NCBI GenBank assembly: GCA_017519145.1 | Contig: JAFWTA010000007.1 | Coordinates: forward strand, 24,325 to 88,324 | DNA from: Ruminococcus sp. | GTDB taxonomy: Bacteria > Bacillota > Clostridia > Oscillospirales > Ruminococcaceae | Reading direction: 5' to 3' | DNA length: 64,000 bases | Part shown: in pieces, positions 1 to 8,256 of the stretch | How positions within the stretch are numbered: position 1 is the stretch's first letter | How the letters are laid out: each line of letters begins with the position of its first letter | Made by a program: the position numbers and the translations under genes | The notes under the pieces: generated by a model | Databases searched by the model: none | What the model was told of the DNA's origin: nothing | Seen by the model: the letters and a program-made list of their open reading frames with translations, nothing else

Positions 1-909
1 CGACCAGTTAAGCTCGCCGCCGCCTTCAAGGAGTATGCTGTCTATTTTCTCGCTGCCGAGGAGCTTCATAAGCGCCGACAGGTCAACGTGTCCGTCCTTG
101 GCAGCTGTTTTTATTATTCGGCAGCCTGCTGCCTCGTATTCCGCCGCCCTTGCGCTGTTCTCGGATATGGTGGCTATTATGGTGGGCACCTGCTTTGCCG
201 TTCTGACGATGTTGCTGTCAAGAGGAGTACGCAGGGAGCTGTCGCAAATTATGCGTATGGGATCTCTGCCGTTTTCAAGGCGGCAGGTGAGCATGGGGTC
301 GTCCGCAAGAACTGTTCCCACTCCTGCCATTATGGCGCTGTGACGCAGCCTTTCCTGCTGGACATGAGCACGGGCAGCTTCTCCTGTTATCCACTTTGAC
401 TCGCCTGTATAGCAGGCTATCTTGCCGTCAAGTGTCATGGCATACTTCATGGTGACAAAGGGGAGTCCCGTAGTTATGAAGTGGAAGAAGATCTCGTTGA
501 GAGCGTCACATTCCTCCTTCAGCACTCCCTCCGTTACCTCTATGCCGTGGCTGCGGAGTATCTGCGTGCCCTTTCCCGCTACAAGGGGATTGGGGTCCGA
601 GGAGCCTACGAACACACGCTTTATGCCGTGGGCGATGACTGCTTCCGTGCAGGGGGGCTGTTTGCCGTGATGGCAGCAGGGCTCCAGCGTAACGTACATA
701 TCTGCGCCTGTACAGTCTATGCCGCGTTCGTCGCAGTATGCAAATGCAGTGCGCTCTGCGTGGAGGTCGCCGTACTTTTGGTGATAGCCTGTGCCTATTA
801 TCTCACCGTCACGGACGATGACCGCTCCCACCATAGGATTGGGAGAGGTGAAGCCCATGCCCTTTCTTGCAAGGGCAAGAGCCTTGCGCATATAGTCTTC
901 GTGAGTCAT
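1..909 (-). CDS. ribD: Riboflavin biosynthesis protein RibD (deaminase/reductase), C-terminus cut by window edge
   Basis: Bifunctional RibD deaminates and then reduces the pyrimidine intermediate formed from GTP in riboflavin synthesis (cytosol). The 303 visible residues show an N-terminal zinc deaminase domain with HAE near residue 50 and the zinc motif CHHGKQPPC near 75-85, followed from about residue 145 by the dihydrofolate-reductase-like domain (VTMKYAMTLDGKIA, SKWITGE). Roughly the last 50-60 residues of a usual RibD lie outside the window. The start is an ATG preceded by GAGGAGG. It overlaps the stop of the upstream membrane-protein gene by four bases (ATGA), so the two are translationally coupled and lie under the FMN riboswitch. 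Identification is firm. Confidence 0.95.
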   Translation of the reverse strand, partial: MTHEDYMRKALALARKGMGFTSPNPMVGAVIVRDGEIIGTGYHQKYGDLHAERTAFAYCDERGIDCTGADMYVTLEPCCHHGKQPPCTEAVIAHGIKRVFVGSSDPNPLVAGKGTQILRSHGIEVTEGVLKEECDALNEIFFHFITTGLPFVTMKYAMTLDGKIACYTGESKWITGEAARAHVQQERLRHSAIMAGVGTVLADDPMLTCRLENGRDPIRIICDSSLRTPLDSNIVRTAKQVPTIIATISENSARAAEYEAAGCRIIKTAAKDGHVDLSALMKLLGSEKIDSILLEGGGELNWS

Positions 910-1289
910 GTTTCCTCCTCTTTGCTGTTACCGCTGCCGATGCTGCCGAAATTCTTTATGTAAAAATACAGCAGTACATATATTATTATGAATACGGGCA
1001 GCGTTACGATGAAGAGCTTTTTCAGATGTACCTCGCCGCTTGTGAAATAGGCATAGCCTACCCTGACCGCAAAGGTTATGGCGAAGCAGGCTGCGAAATG
1101 CAGCGGTATGCGGAAAATGGTCTTCAGCTCCAGTATGGAGAAGCTCATTCCGTAAAGTATTGACGCCCCAAGCCATATAAGCACCGACTTCATGGAATCA
1201 TCGAGCCCGTTGTCGATTATCAGCATGGGAACGAATATGAGCGTTCCAAGTCCTATTGTGAGAAATACGTTCCGTAACTGATCCTTCAT
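906..1289 (-). CDS. DUF3021-type small membrane protein, first gene of the riboflavin operon
   Basis: A 127-residue integral membrane protein with four predicted helices (about residues 8-28, 35-55, 62-82 and 92-115) and a charged C-terminal tail ending in KEEET. The pattern of a Gly-Ala-rich second helix and FSILE before the third resembles the DUF3021 family, whose function is unknown. The chosen ATG has GGAGGG four bases upstream; the reading frame stays open 22 codons further up, but that part lies in the riboswitch-terminator region and has no ribosome binding site. Its stop overlaps the ribD start, so it is co-transcribed with ribD and should respond to FMN. A role in riboflavin traffic is only an inference from position. 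Confidence 0.75.
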   Translation of the reverse strand: MKDQLRNVFLTIGLGTLIFVPMLIIDNGLDDSMKSVLIWLGASILYGMSFSILELKTIFRIPLHFAACFAITFAVRVGYAYFTSGEVHLKKLFIVTLPVFIIIYVLLYFYIKNFGSIGSGNSKEEET

Positions 1290-1313
1290 ACTGCCCTCCG
1301 ATGTGTGAAAATA

Positions 1314-1337
1314 GAAAAAGCCCCGTTTATCGGGGCG
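1314..1337 (-). terminator. Intrinsic terminator of the FMN riboswitch expression platform
   Basis: On the minus strand a GCCCCG/CGGGGC stem with a TTTA loop is followed by TTTTTC. It lies between the FMN aptamer and the first gene, as expected for transcription attenuation when FMN is bound. Confidence 0.88.
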
Positions 1338-1367
1338 TAAATGCTTATACTGCACTTTGTGTGCGGT

Positions 1368-1477
1368 TTATCTTCTTTCATCCGGACTTTACCGTCGGCT
1401 TCGGAATCACACCGAATCAACCAAATGGCTCGCAGGCTATACTGCCGGTAGGGAATCACACCCTGCCCCGAAGATAA
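1368..1477 (-). promoter_or_regulatory. FMN riboswitch (RFN element)
   Basis: The minus strand carries the conserved RFN blocks in order: the P1 arm TTATCTTC, GGGGCAGGGTG, ATTCCCTACCGGC, AGCCTGCGAGCC, ATTCGGTGTGATTCCG, AAGCCGACGGT and AGTCCGGATG, closed by GAAGATAA. Its position ahead of a terminator and ribD fits the known role: FMN binding favours termination and lowers expression of riboflavin synthesis. Confidence 0.95.
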
Positions 1478-1484
1478 TCGTTAT

Positions 1485-1552
1485 AGTTGAGAGTTGAAAG
1501 TTTAGAGTTGAAAGTTACGGTAACTCTCAGTTTTCACTCTTAACTCTCAACT
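1485..1552. repeat. Imperfect long inverted repeat built from GAGAGTT/AACTCTC units
   Basis: Left arm made of AGTTGAGAGTTG, GAAAGTTTAGAG and TTGAAAGTTA units; right arm TAACTCTCAG, TTTTCACTCT, TAACTCTCAACT. It lies between the promoter and the FMN aptamer, so it would form a long hairpin in the 5' leader. Simple AGTTGAGAG-type units are common intergenic repeats; no function is evident. Confidence 0.6.
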
Positions 1553-1555
1553 GTT

Positions 1556-1584
1556 ATTATATCACTGTGTTATACATTTGTCAA
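1556..1584 (-). promoter_or_regulatory. SigA-type promoter of the riboflavin operon
   Basis: TTGACA, 17 bp spacer, TATAAT on the minus strand, about 80 bases upstream of the FMN aptamer. It is a full consensus match and divergent from the mrp promoter. Confidence 0.85.
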
Positions 1585-1591
1585 TACGCTA

Positions 1592-1620
1592 TTGACTAAA
1601 TCTTCAAAAAGGGGTATAAT
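1592..1620 (+). promoter_or_regulatory. SigA-type promoter of mrp
   Basis: TTGACT, 17 bp spacer, TATAAT, ending about 32 bases before the mrp start. It is back to back with the riboflavin promoter. Confidence 0.85.
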
Positions 1621-1652
1621 ATTATCATTACATCATAAGGAGTGTTTTTTCT

Positions 1653-2483
1653 ATGAGCGAATGTACACACGACTGCTCAAGCTGCGGCAGCGATTGCGGC
1701 AGCAGAACAGAGCCCCAGAGCCTTCTCGAAAAGCCCAATGCCATGAGTAATATCGGCAAGGTCATCGGCGTTGTAAGCGGTAAGGGCGGCGTCGGTAAGA
1801 CCCTCGTTTCTTCTCTGCTCGCCGTTTCTCTCCAGAGACTGGGCAAGAATGTCGGTATCATGGACGCTGATATAACAGGTCCCTCTATACCAAAGGCTTT
1901 CGGTATCCATCAGAAGGCTGATGCCTGCGAATTCGGCATTATCCCCGCTAAGAGCAAGATGGGTCTCGATATCATGTCTATCAATCTTCTTCTGGAAAAC
2001 GAGTCCGACCCCGTTGTATGGAGAGGCCCCGTTATCGCAGGAGTTGTAAAGCAGTTCTGGACAGACGTTATCTGGAAGGATATTGACTGTCTGGTCGTTG
2101 ATATGCCCCCCGGAACAGGCGATGTTCCGCTGACTGTTTTCCAGTCTCTTCCCGTTGACGGTATCGTTATAGTTACTTCTCCTCAGGAGCTTGTCTCCAT
2201 GATCGTTGAGAAGGCTGTCAAGATGGCTAAGCTCATGAATATACCTATCCTCGGTATCATCGAGAATATGAGCTATTTTGAATGTCCCGACTGCGGCAAG
2301 CGCCACAGCATCTACGGCGAGAGCCATATCGAGGAGATAGCTGCTCAGTACGATATCCCCGTGCTGGCTAAGCTCCCCATCGATCCCCAGCTTGCTAAGC
2401 TCTGCGATCAGGGTACTATCGAGCTCTTCGAGGGCGAGTGGCTCACAGAGGCTGCTGAGAAGATAGCTTCACCGGAAAAGTGA
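1653..2483 (+). CDS. mrp: Mrp/NBP35-family iron-sulfur cluster carrier ATPase
   Basis: A 276-residue cytosolic P-loop protein that assembles and hands on Fe-S clusters. The deviant Walker A motif GKGGVGKT spans residues 43-50, DMPPGTGD follows near 150, and a CPDC pair near residue 208 is the conserved cluster-bridging CxxC of the family. The N-terminus adds four Cys (C4, C8, C11, C15) like the Fe-S-binding extension of eukaryotic NBP35. Many bacterial Mrp proteins have a different N-terminal domain here. The gene stands alone between its own promoter and a strong terminator; AAGGAG is well placed before the ATG. Confidence 0.92.
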   Translation: MSECTHDCSSCGSDCGSRTEPQSLLEKPNAMSNIGKVIGVVSGKGGVGKTLVSSLLAVSLQRLGKNVGIMDADITGPSIPKAFGIHQKADACEFGIIPAKSKMGLDIMSINLLLENESDPVVWRGPVIAGVVKQFWTDVIWKDIDCLVVDMPPGTGDVPLTVFQSLPVDGIVIVTSPQELVSMIVEKAVKMAKLMNIPILGIIENMSYFECPDCGKRHSIYGESHIEEIAAQYDIPVLAKLPIDPQLAKLCDQGTIELFEGEWLTEAAEKIASPEK

Positions 2484-2490
2484 TATTTTT

Positions 2491-2521
2491 AAAGGAACGG
2501 CGTTCGCGCCGTTCCTTTTTT
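2491..2521 (+). terminator. Terminator of mrp
   Basis: AAGGAACGGCG stem closed by a TTCG tetraloop and CGCCGTTCCTT, followed by TTTTT. Confidence 0.93.
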
Positions 2522-2544
2522 TGTCTATTGAAAGAGTATAAGAA

Positions 2545-2607
2545 AGGGCGGAAAAATCCGCCCATACGCACTGATCTTGAATTGCGGAACGCCGAGGACG
2601 GCGTTCC
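2545..2607. repeat. Two short hairpins (GGGCGGA/TCCGCCC and GGAACGCCG/CGGCGTTCC)
   Basis: Two perfect palindromes between the convergent ends of mrp and mreB. The second has the look of a REP-type unit and echoes the mrp terminator arm. Either could help stop mreB transcripts, although neither has a clear U-run on the minus strand. Confidence 0.5.
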
Positions 2608-2634
2608 CTACAAATAAAAAGTAATTATTTCGCT

Positions 2635-3654
2635 TTATCTGTATTTATATACCGTTGCTGCCTCGAAGCCGTCAAGGAGCGTTGTCATTCTGCCGAATGC
2701 CATGCCTGTGCCCTTGGCTACGCAGTTTATGGAGTCCTTGGCGATATTGCAGCTTATTCCCAGTGTACGCTTGATGAGCTGGGTGAGTCCGCCGAGAAGC
2801 GCTCCGCCGCCCGTAAGAAGAAGTCCGTTGTCGTAGATATCTCCCACAAGCTCGGGAGGTGCGTCCTCCAGCACCTTGCGGATAGCTTCCATAATGGCAA
2901 AGGTATCGTCCTCAATGGCTTCAAAGAGCTCTGTCTCGCTGAGAAGCACCTGCGCGGGAAGTCCCTTCAGCAGGCTCCTGCCCTTTACCAGATATGTCAT
3001 CTCCTCGCTGGGGTCGTAGAGGTTGCAGAGCTCTATCTTGACCTTTTCCGCGGTTCTCTCGCCGATGAGGAGCTTGTACTTGTTCTGCATATACTTGATG
3101 ATGGAGCGGTCTATGGAGTTGCCTGCCACCTTGACTGTATGAGAGGTGACAACGCCGTTCATGGACACGATGGCTACGTCTGTGGTGCCGCCGCCGATGT
3201 CTACTATCATGTGTCCCTTTGCCTTGGTGATGTTGACTCCTGCGCCTATCATGGCGGCAATGGGCTCCTGTATGAGGTAGACCTGCCTTGAGCCTGCGCT
3301 CTTTGCAGCGTCAACTACCGCACGGCTCTCGATGTCGGTTATGAATGAGGGGATACAGATAACGATGCGGGGCTTCATGAGCTGTCTGCCCGTTACCTTG
3401 AGTATGAACTCCCTTATCATGCTGTGGGTAAGGTCATCGTCGGAGATGACTCCCTCACTGATGGGGCGCTTAACAGCAATATAGTCTGGGTTCCTGCCTA
3501 TCATCTCGTAGGCTTCCTTGCCGACAGCAAGCACTCGCTCAGTTCTTGTGTTGTACGCGATGACCGAGGGCTCGCTGAGCACTACGCCCTTGTTGCCCAT
3601 TGTCATGACGATATTTGATGTACCGAGGTCTATTCCGATATCAGTATTTGCCAT
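2635..3654 (-). CDS. mreB: MreB/Mbl-family actin-like cell-shape protein
   Basis: A 339-residue actin-fold ATPase that forms membrane-bound filaments guiding lateral wall synthesis. The N-terminal phosphate-1 loop IGIDLGTSN is at residues 6-14, the phosphate-2 motif VDIGGGTTDVA near 150-160, and the adenosine motif TGGGALLGG near 280; length matches the family. The start is preceded by GAAAGGAACG. It follows recD2 by 15 bp on the same strand, so both may share the recD2 promoter. Whether it is the MreB, Mbl or MreBH paralogue cannot be told here. Confidence 0.92.
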   Translation of the reverse strand: MANTDIGIDLGTSNIVMTMGNKGVVLSEPSVIAYNTRTERVLAVGKEAYEMIGRNPDYIAVKRPISEGVISDDDLTHSMIREFILKVTGRQLMKPRIVICIPSFITDIESRAVVDAAKSAGSRQVYLIQEPIAAMIGAGVNITKAKGHMIVDIGGGTTDVAIVSMNGVVTSHTVKVAGNSIDRSIIKYMQNKYKLLIGERTAEKVKIELCNLYDPSEEMTYLVKGRSLLKGLPAQVLLSETELFEAIEDDTFAIMEAIRKVLEDAPPELVGDIYDNGLLLTGGGALLGGLTQLIKRTLGISCNIAKDSINCVAKGTGMAFGRMTTLLDGFEAATVYKYR

Positions 3655-3669
3655 TTTTACGTTCCTTTC

Positions 3670-5898
3670 TTACTGCTCAAAGGGAGAGGAGCTTTTCTGC
3701 TTTGCCGCTCCTGCGAGCATATGGCGCAGACAGGTGTACCGCCTTGTGCGCTTGTTGTTGTCTACCATTTTATTTATATTCTCCTCACTGCCGATGAGTA
3801 TGAGGAGCTTTTTTGCTCTTGTTACCGCTGTGTACAGCAGGTTCCTGTAACACAGCTTGTCAAAGCCGCCCATAATGGGAAGTATGACCGCTTCAAATTC
3901 GCAGCCCTGACTCTTGTGTACCGTTACTGCATAGGCAAGGTCAACCTGTGACAGCAGGTCAAAGGTATATGTTGCCTTTCGTCCGTCAAAGTCTATGACC
4001 GCAAGGGAGCTCCTGTTGTCGATGCTGATTATGCGTCCTATGTCTCCGTTGAAGATGCCTGCGCCCTGCTCGCCGTCCTTTGACCATGTTATGTCGTAGT
4101 TGTTGCGGGTCTGCATGACCTTGTCACCCTCACGGTAGGTATAGACGTAGCCCTTTTTCTCCTGCTTGTTTTTTGCAGGGGGATTGAGCTCGTCCTGTAA
4201 AAGCTTGTTAAGCTCAACTGTGCCCGTGACGCCCTTTCGCGATGGGGTGAGTATCTGTATATCCTCAGTGGGGGAGTAGTTGTATGCCTTGGGAAGTCTC
4301 GTCTTTGCAAGGTCCACTATGAGCTTCAGCGCCTGCTGATAGTCAGTGCGCTTGAAAAAGAAGAAATCGCTGTCCTTTCGCGTAAGGTCGGGATATTCTC
4401 CTGCAACTATCCTGTGGGCATTGGTTACTATACAGCTCTGCTGTGCCTGTCGGAATATCTCCTTCAGCTCGGTGACGGGGACTATGCCGCTGTCGATGAT
4501 ATCGCCAAGGAGGTTGCCTGCGCCTACCGAGGGGAGCTGGTCGCTGTCGCCCACCATTATGAGCCTGCATCCCAGCCGCACTGCGCGGAGCAGCTTCTCA
4601 AAAAGCACTACATCCACCATGGACATCTCGTCAATGATAAGGACGTCACAGTCCAGAGGATTGTTCTCATTGTGGGCAAAGGTCAGCCTGTCTCCCGAAT
4701 CGTAGACCACCTCCAGCAGTCTGTGGATGGTCTTGGCTTCACAGCCTGCAAGGTCCGACATTCGTTTTGCCGCACGGCCTGTGGGAGCGGCAAGAAGTAC
4801 CCTCATGCCCTTTTTTTCAAATATGGAGATTATAGCGTTGAGGGTGGTGGTCTTACCTGTACCCGGACCGCCGGTCAGCACCATTAGTCCCCTTGAAACA
4901 GCGGTGGTTATAGCCTGCCGCTGGAGTTTTTCGTATTTTATGTTGTGCTCTTCCTCCTCGATGTTTATGAGGAGATCGTAATTGAAGTCCTCGGGGGAGG
5001 AGAAGTCTTTCAGAATGTGTATCCTGTCGGAGATGAAGCTCTCTGCGTAAAAGTAGTCGGGCAGGTAGACGAATTCTATTTCGCCCTTTATATACTCAAA
5101 CAGCTCGTTGTCTTCAAGTGCGGCATTGTATGCGCTGTAAAAATCACTCTCGGAAACTCCAAGCGTGTCCTGAGTTTTCTTTGCAAGCACTTCAAGAGGC
5201 AGGCAGGTGTGACCTATTCCGGCATTGGCGCGCAGGATGTACTGCACCCCAGCGATTATGCGCTTGCTGTCGTTGCGGGCGATGTGCATATCGTGAGCTA
5301 TGGTATCAGCTTTGCTGAAATCAAGCTCGATGGCGTCACCGCAGAGCAGATAGGGATTGAGCTTCAGCAGAGTCATTGCATCAGAGCCGAATTTTCTGTA
5401 TGTGTTCATGGCGAAGCGCGACTTCACCTCGTACTGGGACAGAAATGACATGAGGTTGCGAAGGCAGAACAGCTTCTGCGCTTCCGCGGCTATCTCCTCA
5501 CATTTTTTCGGGGATATGCCCTTTATCTCCGCCAGACGGAATGGGGCGTTCTCCATGATATCAAGGGTGCGGGCACCGAAAACGTCAACTATCTTCTTTG
5601 CAAGTCCCGGACCTATGCCCTTGACTGCTCCGGAAGCCAGATACTTCTCGATGTTGACCACAGTCTCGGGGAGCTTTCTCTCACAGTAGACTGCACTGAA
5701 CTGGGTACCGAAGCGGGGGTGGCTGATATAGCTTCCCTCGAGGATGAGACCCTCGCCCTCCTCGATATCACCAAGCTCGCCCACCACCGTTATGAGTTCG
5801 CCGCCTGCATCAAGGTCCAGCACTATATATCCGTTATTTTCGTTCTTGAAAAGGACATTCTCAACGGTGCCCTCGATGTGAAGGACCTCATGCTCCAA
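3670..5898 (-). CDS. recD2: RecD2-type SF1B DNA helicase
   Basis: A 742-residue 5'-3' helicase of the RecD/TraA family, found in bacteria as a stand-alone protein without RecBC and linked to replication-fork and repair work. It has an N-terminal OB-like segment (IEGTVENVLFKNE), helix-hairpin-helix motifs around residues 90-130 (GIGPGLAKKI, IKGISPKKCEE), Walker A GGPGTGKTTT near 345, Walker B DVLIIDEMSM, and the C-terminal helicase motif AYAVTVHKSQGCEF. The likely start is a TTG placed eight bases after the core of AGAGGTGA. A GTG three codons upstream overlaps that ribosome binding site and is less likely. Confidence 0.92.
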   Translation of the reverse strand: MEHEVLHIEGTVENVLFKNENNGYIVLDLDAGGELITVVGELGDIEEGEGLILEGSYISHPRFGTQFSAVYCERKLPETVVNIEKYLASGAVKGIGPGLAKKIVDVFGARTLDIMENAPFRLAEIKGISPKKCEEIAAEAQKLFCLRNLMSFLSQYEVKSRFAMNTYRKFGSDAMTLLKLNPYLLCGDAIELDFSKADTIAHDMHIARNDSKRIIAGVQYILRANAGIGHTCLPLEVLAKKTQDTLGVSESDFYSAYNAALEDNELFEYIKGEIEFVYLPDYFYAESFISDRIHILKDFSSPEDFNYDLLINIEEEEHNIKYEKLQRQAITTAVSRGLMVLTGGPGTGKTTTLNAIISIFEKKGMRVLLAAPTGRAAKRMSDLAGCEAKTIHRLLEVVYDSGDRLTFAHNENNPLDCDVLIIDEMSMVDVVLFEKLLRAVRLGCRLIMVGDSDQLPSVGAGNLLGDIIDSGIVPVTELKEIFRQAQQSCIVTNAHRIVAGEYPDLTRKDSDFFFFKRTDYQQALKLIVDLAKTRLPKAYNYSPTEDIQILTPSRKGVTGTVELNKLLQDELNPPAKNKQEKKGYVYTYREGDKVMQTRNNYDITWSKDGEQGAGIFNGDIGRIISIDNRSSLAVIDFDGRKATYTFDLLSQVDLAYAVTVHKSQGCEFEAVILPIMGGFDKLCYRNLLYTAVTRAKKLLILIGSEENINKMVDNNKRTRRYTCLRHMLAGAAKQKSSSPFEQ

Positions 5899-5932
5899 CG
5901 CTTTCACCTCTGCTCATAAACATTCAACTTAT

Positions 5933-5961
5933 ATTATACTATAAATCCTGAGATAAAGCAA
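5933..5961 (-). promoter_or_regulatory. Promoter of recD2 with repeat-derived -35 box
   Basis: TTGCTT, 17 bp, TATAAT on the minus strand. The -35 box is the terminal CTTGCT of an intergenic repeat (about 5956-6011, containing GGCGGAGAAAAAG and TTCCGC) that recurs in front of other genes in this window. Confidence 0.75.
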
Positions 5962-6015
5962 GTGGGGCGGAGAAAAAGTTTTATTCCGCAAAGCTTTGAC
6001 GCGAAATTGACTGTT

Positions 6016-6363
6016 TTACCCGTGAGAATGCTGATAGTTTTTCAGAGTCTCTTCAATTTCTCCGGGAAGTATCAGCTCCGCAGCATGATGTGAGGTGCAG
6101 AAAGTCCTGCAAAGCTCAAGCTGTTCGGCGGTTCCGCCGCAGTCTATGAGTATAAGGTGTTCGGTAAGGCTGCTTCCATCCTCAATGAGGGAGCCTATGT
6201 AGCTCAGACGTTGGGAAAGCTCGCTGTCCCAAGCAAAAACCGGTATCACAGTGTACAGGGGATAGCTCTTTCCGCGGAGCTTTGAACATACAAAAAAGCA
6301 GCATATCTCCACGGCGGCTATGAAAAATACAACGGTAAGCGCGGTTATCTCGGCAGGTTCCAT
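6016..6363 (-). CDS. Small membrane-anchored protein of unknown function
   Basis: A 115-residue protein with one N-terminal transmembrane helix (about residues 5-27) followed by a soluble domain. I do not recognise the family. The soluble part alternates hydrophobic strands and helices (YTVIPVFAWD, HLILIDCGG, AAELILPGEIEETL), so a small alpha/beta fold facing the cytosol is plausible. GGAAAGGAG lies just before the ATG. It sits 51 bases after a GNAT gene on the same strand. Confidence 0.7.
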   Translation of the reverse strand: MEPAEITALTVVFFIAAVEICCFFVCSKLRGKSYPLYTVIPVFAWDSELSQRLSYIGSLIEDGSSLTEHLILIDCGGTAEQLELCRTFCTSHHAAELILPGEIEETLKNYQHSHG

Positions 6364-6414
6364 ATTACCACTCCTTTCCCGTTATAATATGCGGCAGAGG
6401 TGAAATGTGTGAAC

Positions 6415-7149
6415 TCAGTCCGCTTTTCTTATAAGAGTGCAGGGGAGAGCCCTTACGAAGCCGAGTTTCTCTGCGGTGTGGGCTGAGCCCTTGTTGGACT
6501 GATGGCAGCCCCACACTGGATTCCTTTGCGGCAGGATCTCTATCATAACAGCGGCAGCTGCCGCATAGGCAAGTCCGCGGTGACGGTGGGTTTCGGCGGT
6601 CTCTATGCCGATATCAGCTTCCGTGCTGCTGACCGCGGAGGTGAACGCCCATGAAGCAGGCTCGGTGCCGTGCATTACGCAGATACCCTTGCCGTTTGCA
6701 CTGAATTCTTTGCAGTCAGACCAGAACATGGAGGGCACAACTGTGCCTGTGAGCCTGTCAAAAAGCTCAGCGTCTATACTTCGCAGTGTATAGCCGTCAG
6801 GGAGTTCAGCCGCGGGAGCTTTATCATGGTGGAAGGAGTAATTATACCTCGGGAACAGGGTCACTCCGCCCATTGCGGAAAGAGCTTTGCAGAGAGAATC
6901 GTCGTCCGTAAGGAGCTTTGCTCCCTCGTTTGTTATGAGCCTGTGAAGCTCCGCCGTATCTTTACTGTCGGGGACGCCGCTCACAAATGTAAATCCGTTA
7001 CGGCAGCGGAAAACAGTGCAGCTGCCGCCTTTGTATATGCGTCCCCTCTGCAGCCCCTCTGCGACAGCCGTGGGATAGACTGTGCAGAAGGCTATGCTCT
7101 GCGCTTCTGCTATATATGAGCGGTATTCTTTTGTGGGTATCTCTTTCAT
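6415..7149 (-). CDS. GNAT-family acetyltransferase (PF12746-like)
   Basis: A 244-residue protein with a weakly conserved N-terminal half and a C-terminal GNAT fold: strand ADIGIETAETH, then the acetyl-CoA-binding segment HRHRGLAYAAAAAVM near residues 190-205, and the closing strand WGCHQSNKGSAHTAEKLGF near 215-233, where Asn and the SAHTAEKLGF helix are typical. The substrate is unknown. The start has GAGGTGATG upstream. A terminator separates it from the acyltransferase operon; no clear promoter of its own was found. Confidence 0.8.
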   Translation of the reverse strand: MKEIPTKEYRSYIAEAQSIAFCTVYPTAVAEGLQRGRIYKGGSCTVFRCRNGFTFVSGVPDSKDTAELHRLITNEGAKLLTDDDSLCKALSAMGGVTLFPRYNYSFHHDKAPAAELPDGYTLRSIDAELFDRLTGTVVPSMFWSDCKEFSANGKGICVMHGTEPASWAFTSAVSSTEADIGIETAETHRHRGLAYAAAAAVMIEILPQRNPVWGCHQSNKGSAHTAEKLGFVRALPCTLIRKAD

Positions 7150-7180
7150 ATCATCACCTCATCATAAGAGTGTGTAACGG

Positions 7181-7203
7181 AAAAGCTCCCCGAGGGGAGC
7201 TTT
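7181..7203 (-). terminator. Terminator of the dockerin-lipoprotein-acyltransferase operon
   Basis: AAAGCTCCCC/GGGGAGCTTTT hairpin just after the acyltransferase stop, with T-run on the minus strand. Confidence 0.88.
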
Positions 7204-7206
7204 GTG

Positions 7207-8256
7207 TCATATTATTGTCTTTACATACGGAACGAATTTAAGCAGCTTTGTGATCACATAGGATACTGCCAGTGTAACTATACATACGCCGATGACTGCA
7301 ATCGTGCCGCCGTGCTCAAAGGGATTGAATTTGAGGACTGCATAGATGAACTTCAGCACTGCCATATGTATGAGGTATATGCCGAAGGAGCAGCTGTCAA
7401 GCTCTGCCGCTATGCTGTCAAGAACAGGTACAGGCTTGTTCTTTGTCTTGCGGAGATAGCCGTATGCACCCACAGCTGCCGCGATATACACGGGGAAGGA
7501 ATAAACTGTAAGGAGTGCATTTATCTTGCCTGCGGTCTCGGGAGACTCCGATACTGCATTGCAGCTGTATACCGTAAGCATTGCGACTATTCCGAGACTT
7601 ATGAGGAACATGAGTCCCGAAGCGTTCTTGGGAAGCCTTATGACTCCCGTGTGCAGAACGTGACCGAGGAACAGGTAAAGGGGATATATGGTGAACACAC
7701 AAATATAGAATGGCAGCTTTTTACCTGTTATTGTCTCTATGAAGGGGATGACCGAAAGTCCCACGCCGTATACTGCGAGGAGATACTTCAGATCCTTTGG
7801 CTCTGCATTTGCGCTTATGATCTTGTATATGGGCAGCATGAGATAAACAGCGATCATCAGGTACAGATACCACATATGCGGCCAGCCTGTTCCGAGGAAG
7901 ATATCACTGAGAGTATCCTTTACAGTCTCGCCCGCAGAACGCTTGGCTGAGGTAAATGTATCGAATACCGAGAACAGCAGCGAGAATACCACAAGAGTTA
8001 TGACCATTCGGAAAATGTATTTGCCGAAGAGCTTCTTTGGCGTCAGCGTTCTCTTTCTGTCGAGGAGCAGCGCTCCCGATGCCATTACAAAGCAGGGTAC
8101 CGCCCACATCATGGCGTTTCTCACCGAGAGCATCACGCTCTGGGCGCCGACGGTGGGCGAGTAGTTGTTTGCTGTATAGAATGTATGCAGTATGACAACG
8201 GCGATACAAGCAAGGGCTTTTATGCGGCTCAGATAGAGCACGCGGTCCTTTACCAT
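7207..8256 (-). CDS. Acyltransferase 3 family membrane O-acyltransferase
   Basis: A 349-residue polytopic membrane protein with about ten helices. The N-terminal signature YLSRIKALACIAVVILH, with the family catalytic His in the first helix, identifies the acyltransferase 3 group that moves acetyl or other acyl groups onto surface glycans or peptidoglycan. The start overlaps the end of the lipoprotein gene by seven bases, which suggests coupled translation; both follow the dockerin transglutaminase gene. The acceptor is unknown. Confidence 0.88.
   Translation of the reverse strand: MVKDRVLYLSRIKALACIAVVILHTFYTANNYSPTVGAQSVMLSVRNAMMWAVPCFVMASGALLLDRKRTLTPKKLFGKYIFRMVITLVVFSLLFSVFDTFTSAKRSAGETVKDTLSDIFLGTGWPHMWYLYLMIAVYLMLPIYKIISANAEPKDLKYLLAVYGVGLSVIPFIETITGKKLPFYICVFTIYPLYLFLGHVLHTGVIRLPKNASGLMFLISLGIVAMLTVYSCNAVSESPETAGKINALLTVYSFPVYIAAAVGAYGYLRKTKNKPVPVLDSIAAELDSCSFGIYLIHMAVLKFIYAVLKFNPFEHGGTIAVIGVCIVTLAVSYVITKLLKFVPYVKTII

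Noticed and set aside
481-963. 160-codon open frame on plus
   Set aside because: It lies antisense to ribD and the DUF3021 gene; the minus strand encodes clear RibD motifs, and this frame has no ribosome binding site.
4945-5448. 167-codon open frame on plus inside recD2
   Set aside because: Antisense shadow of a well-conserved helicase; composition is that of a reverse frame.
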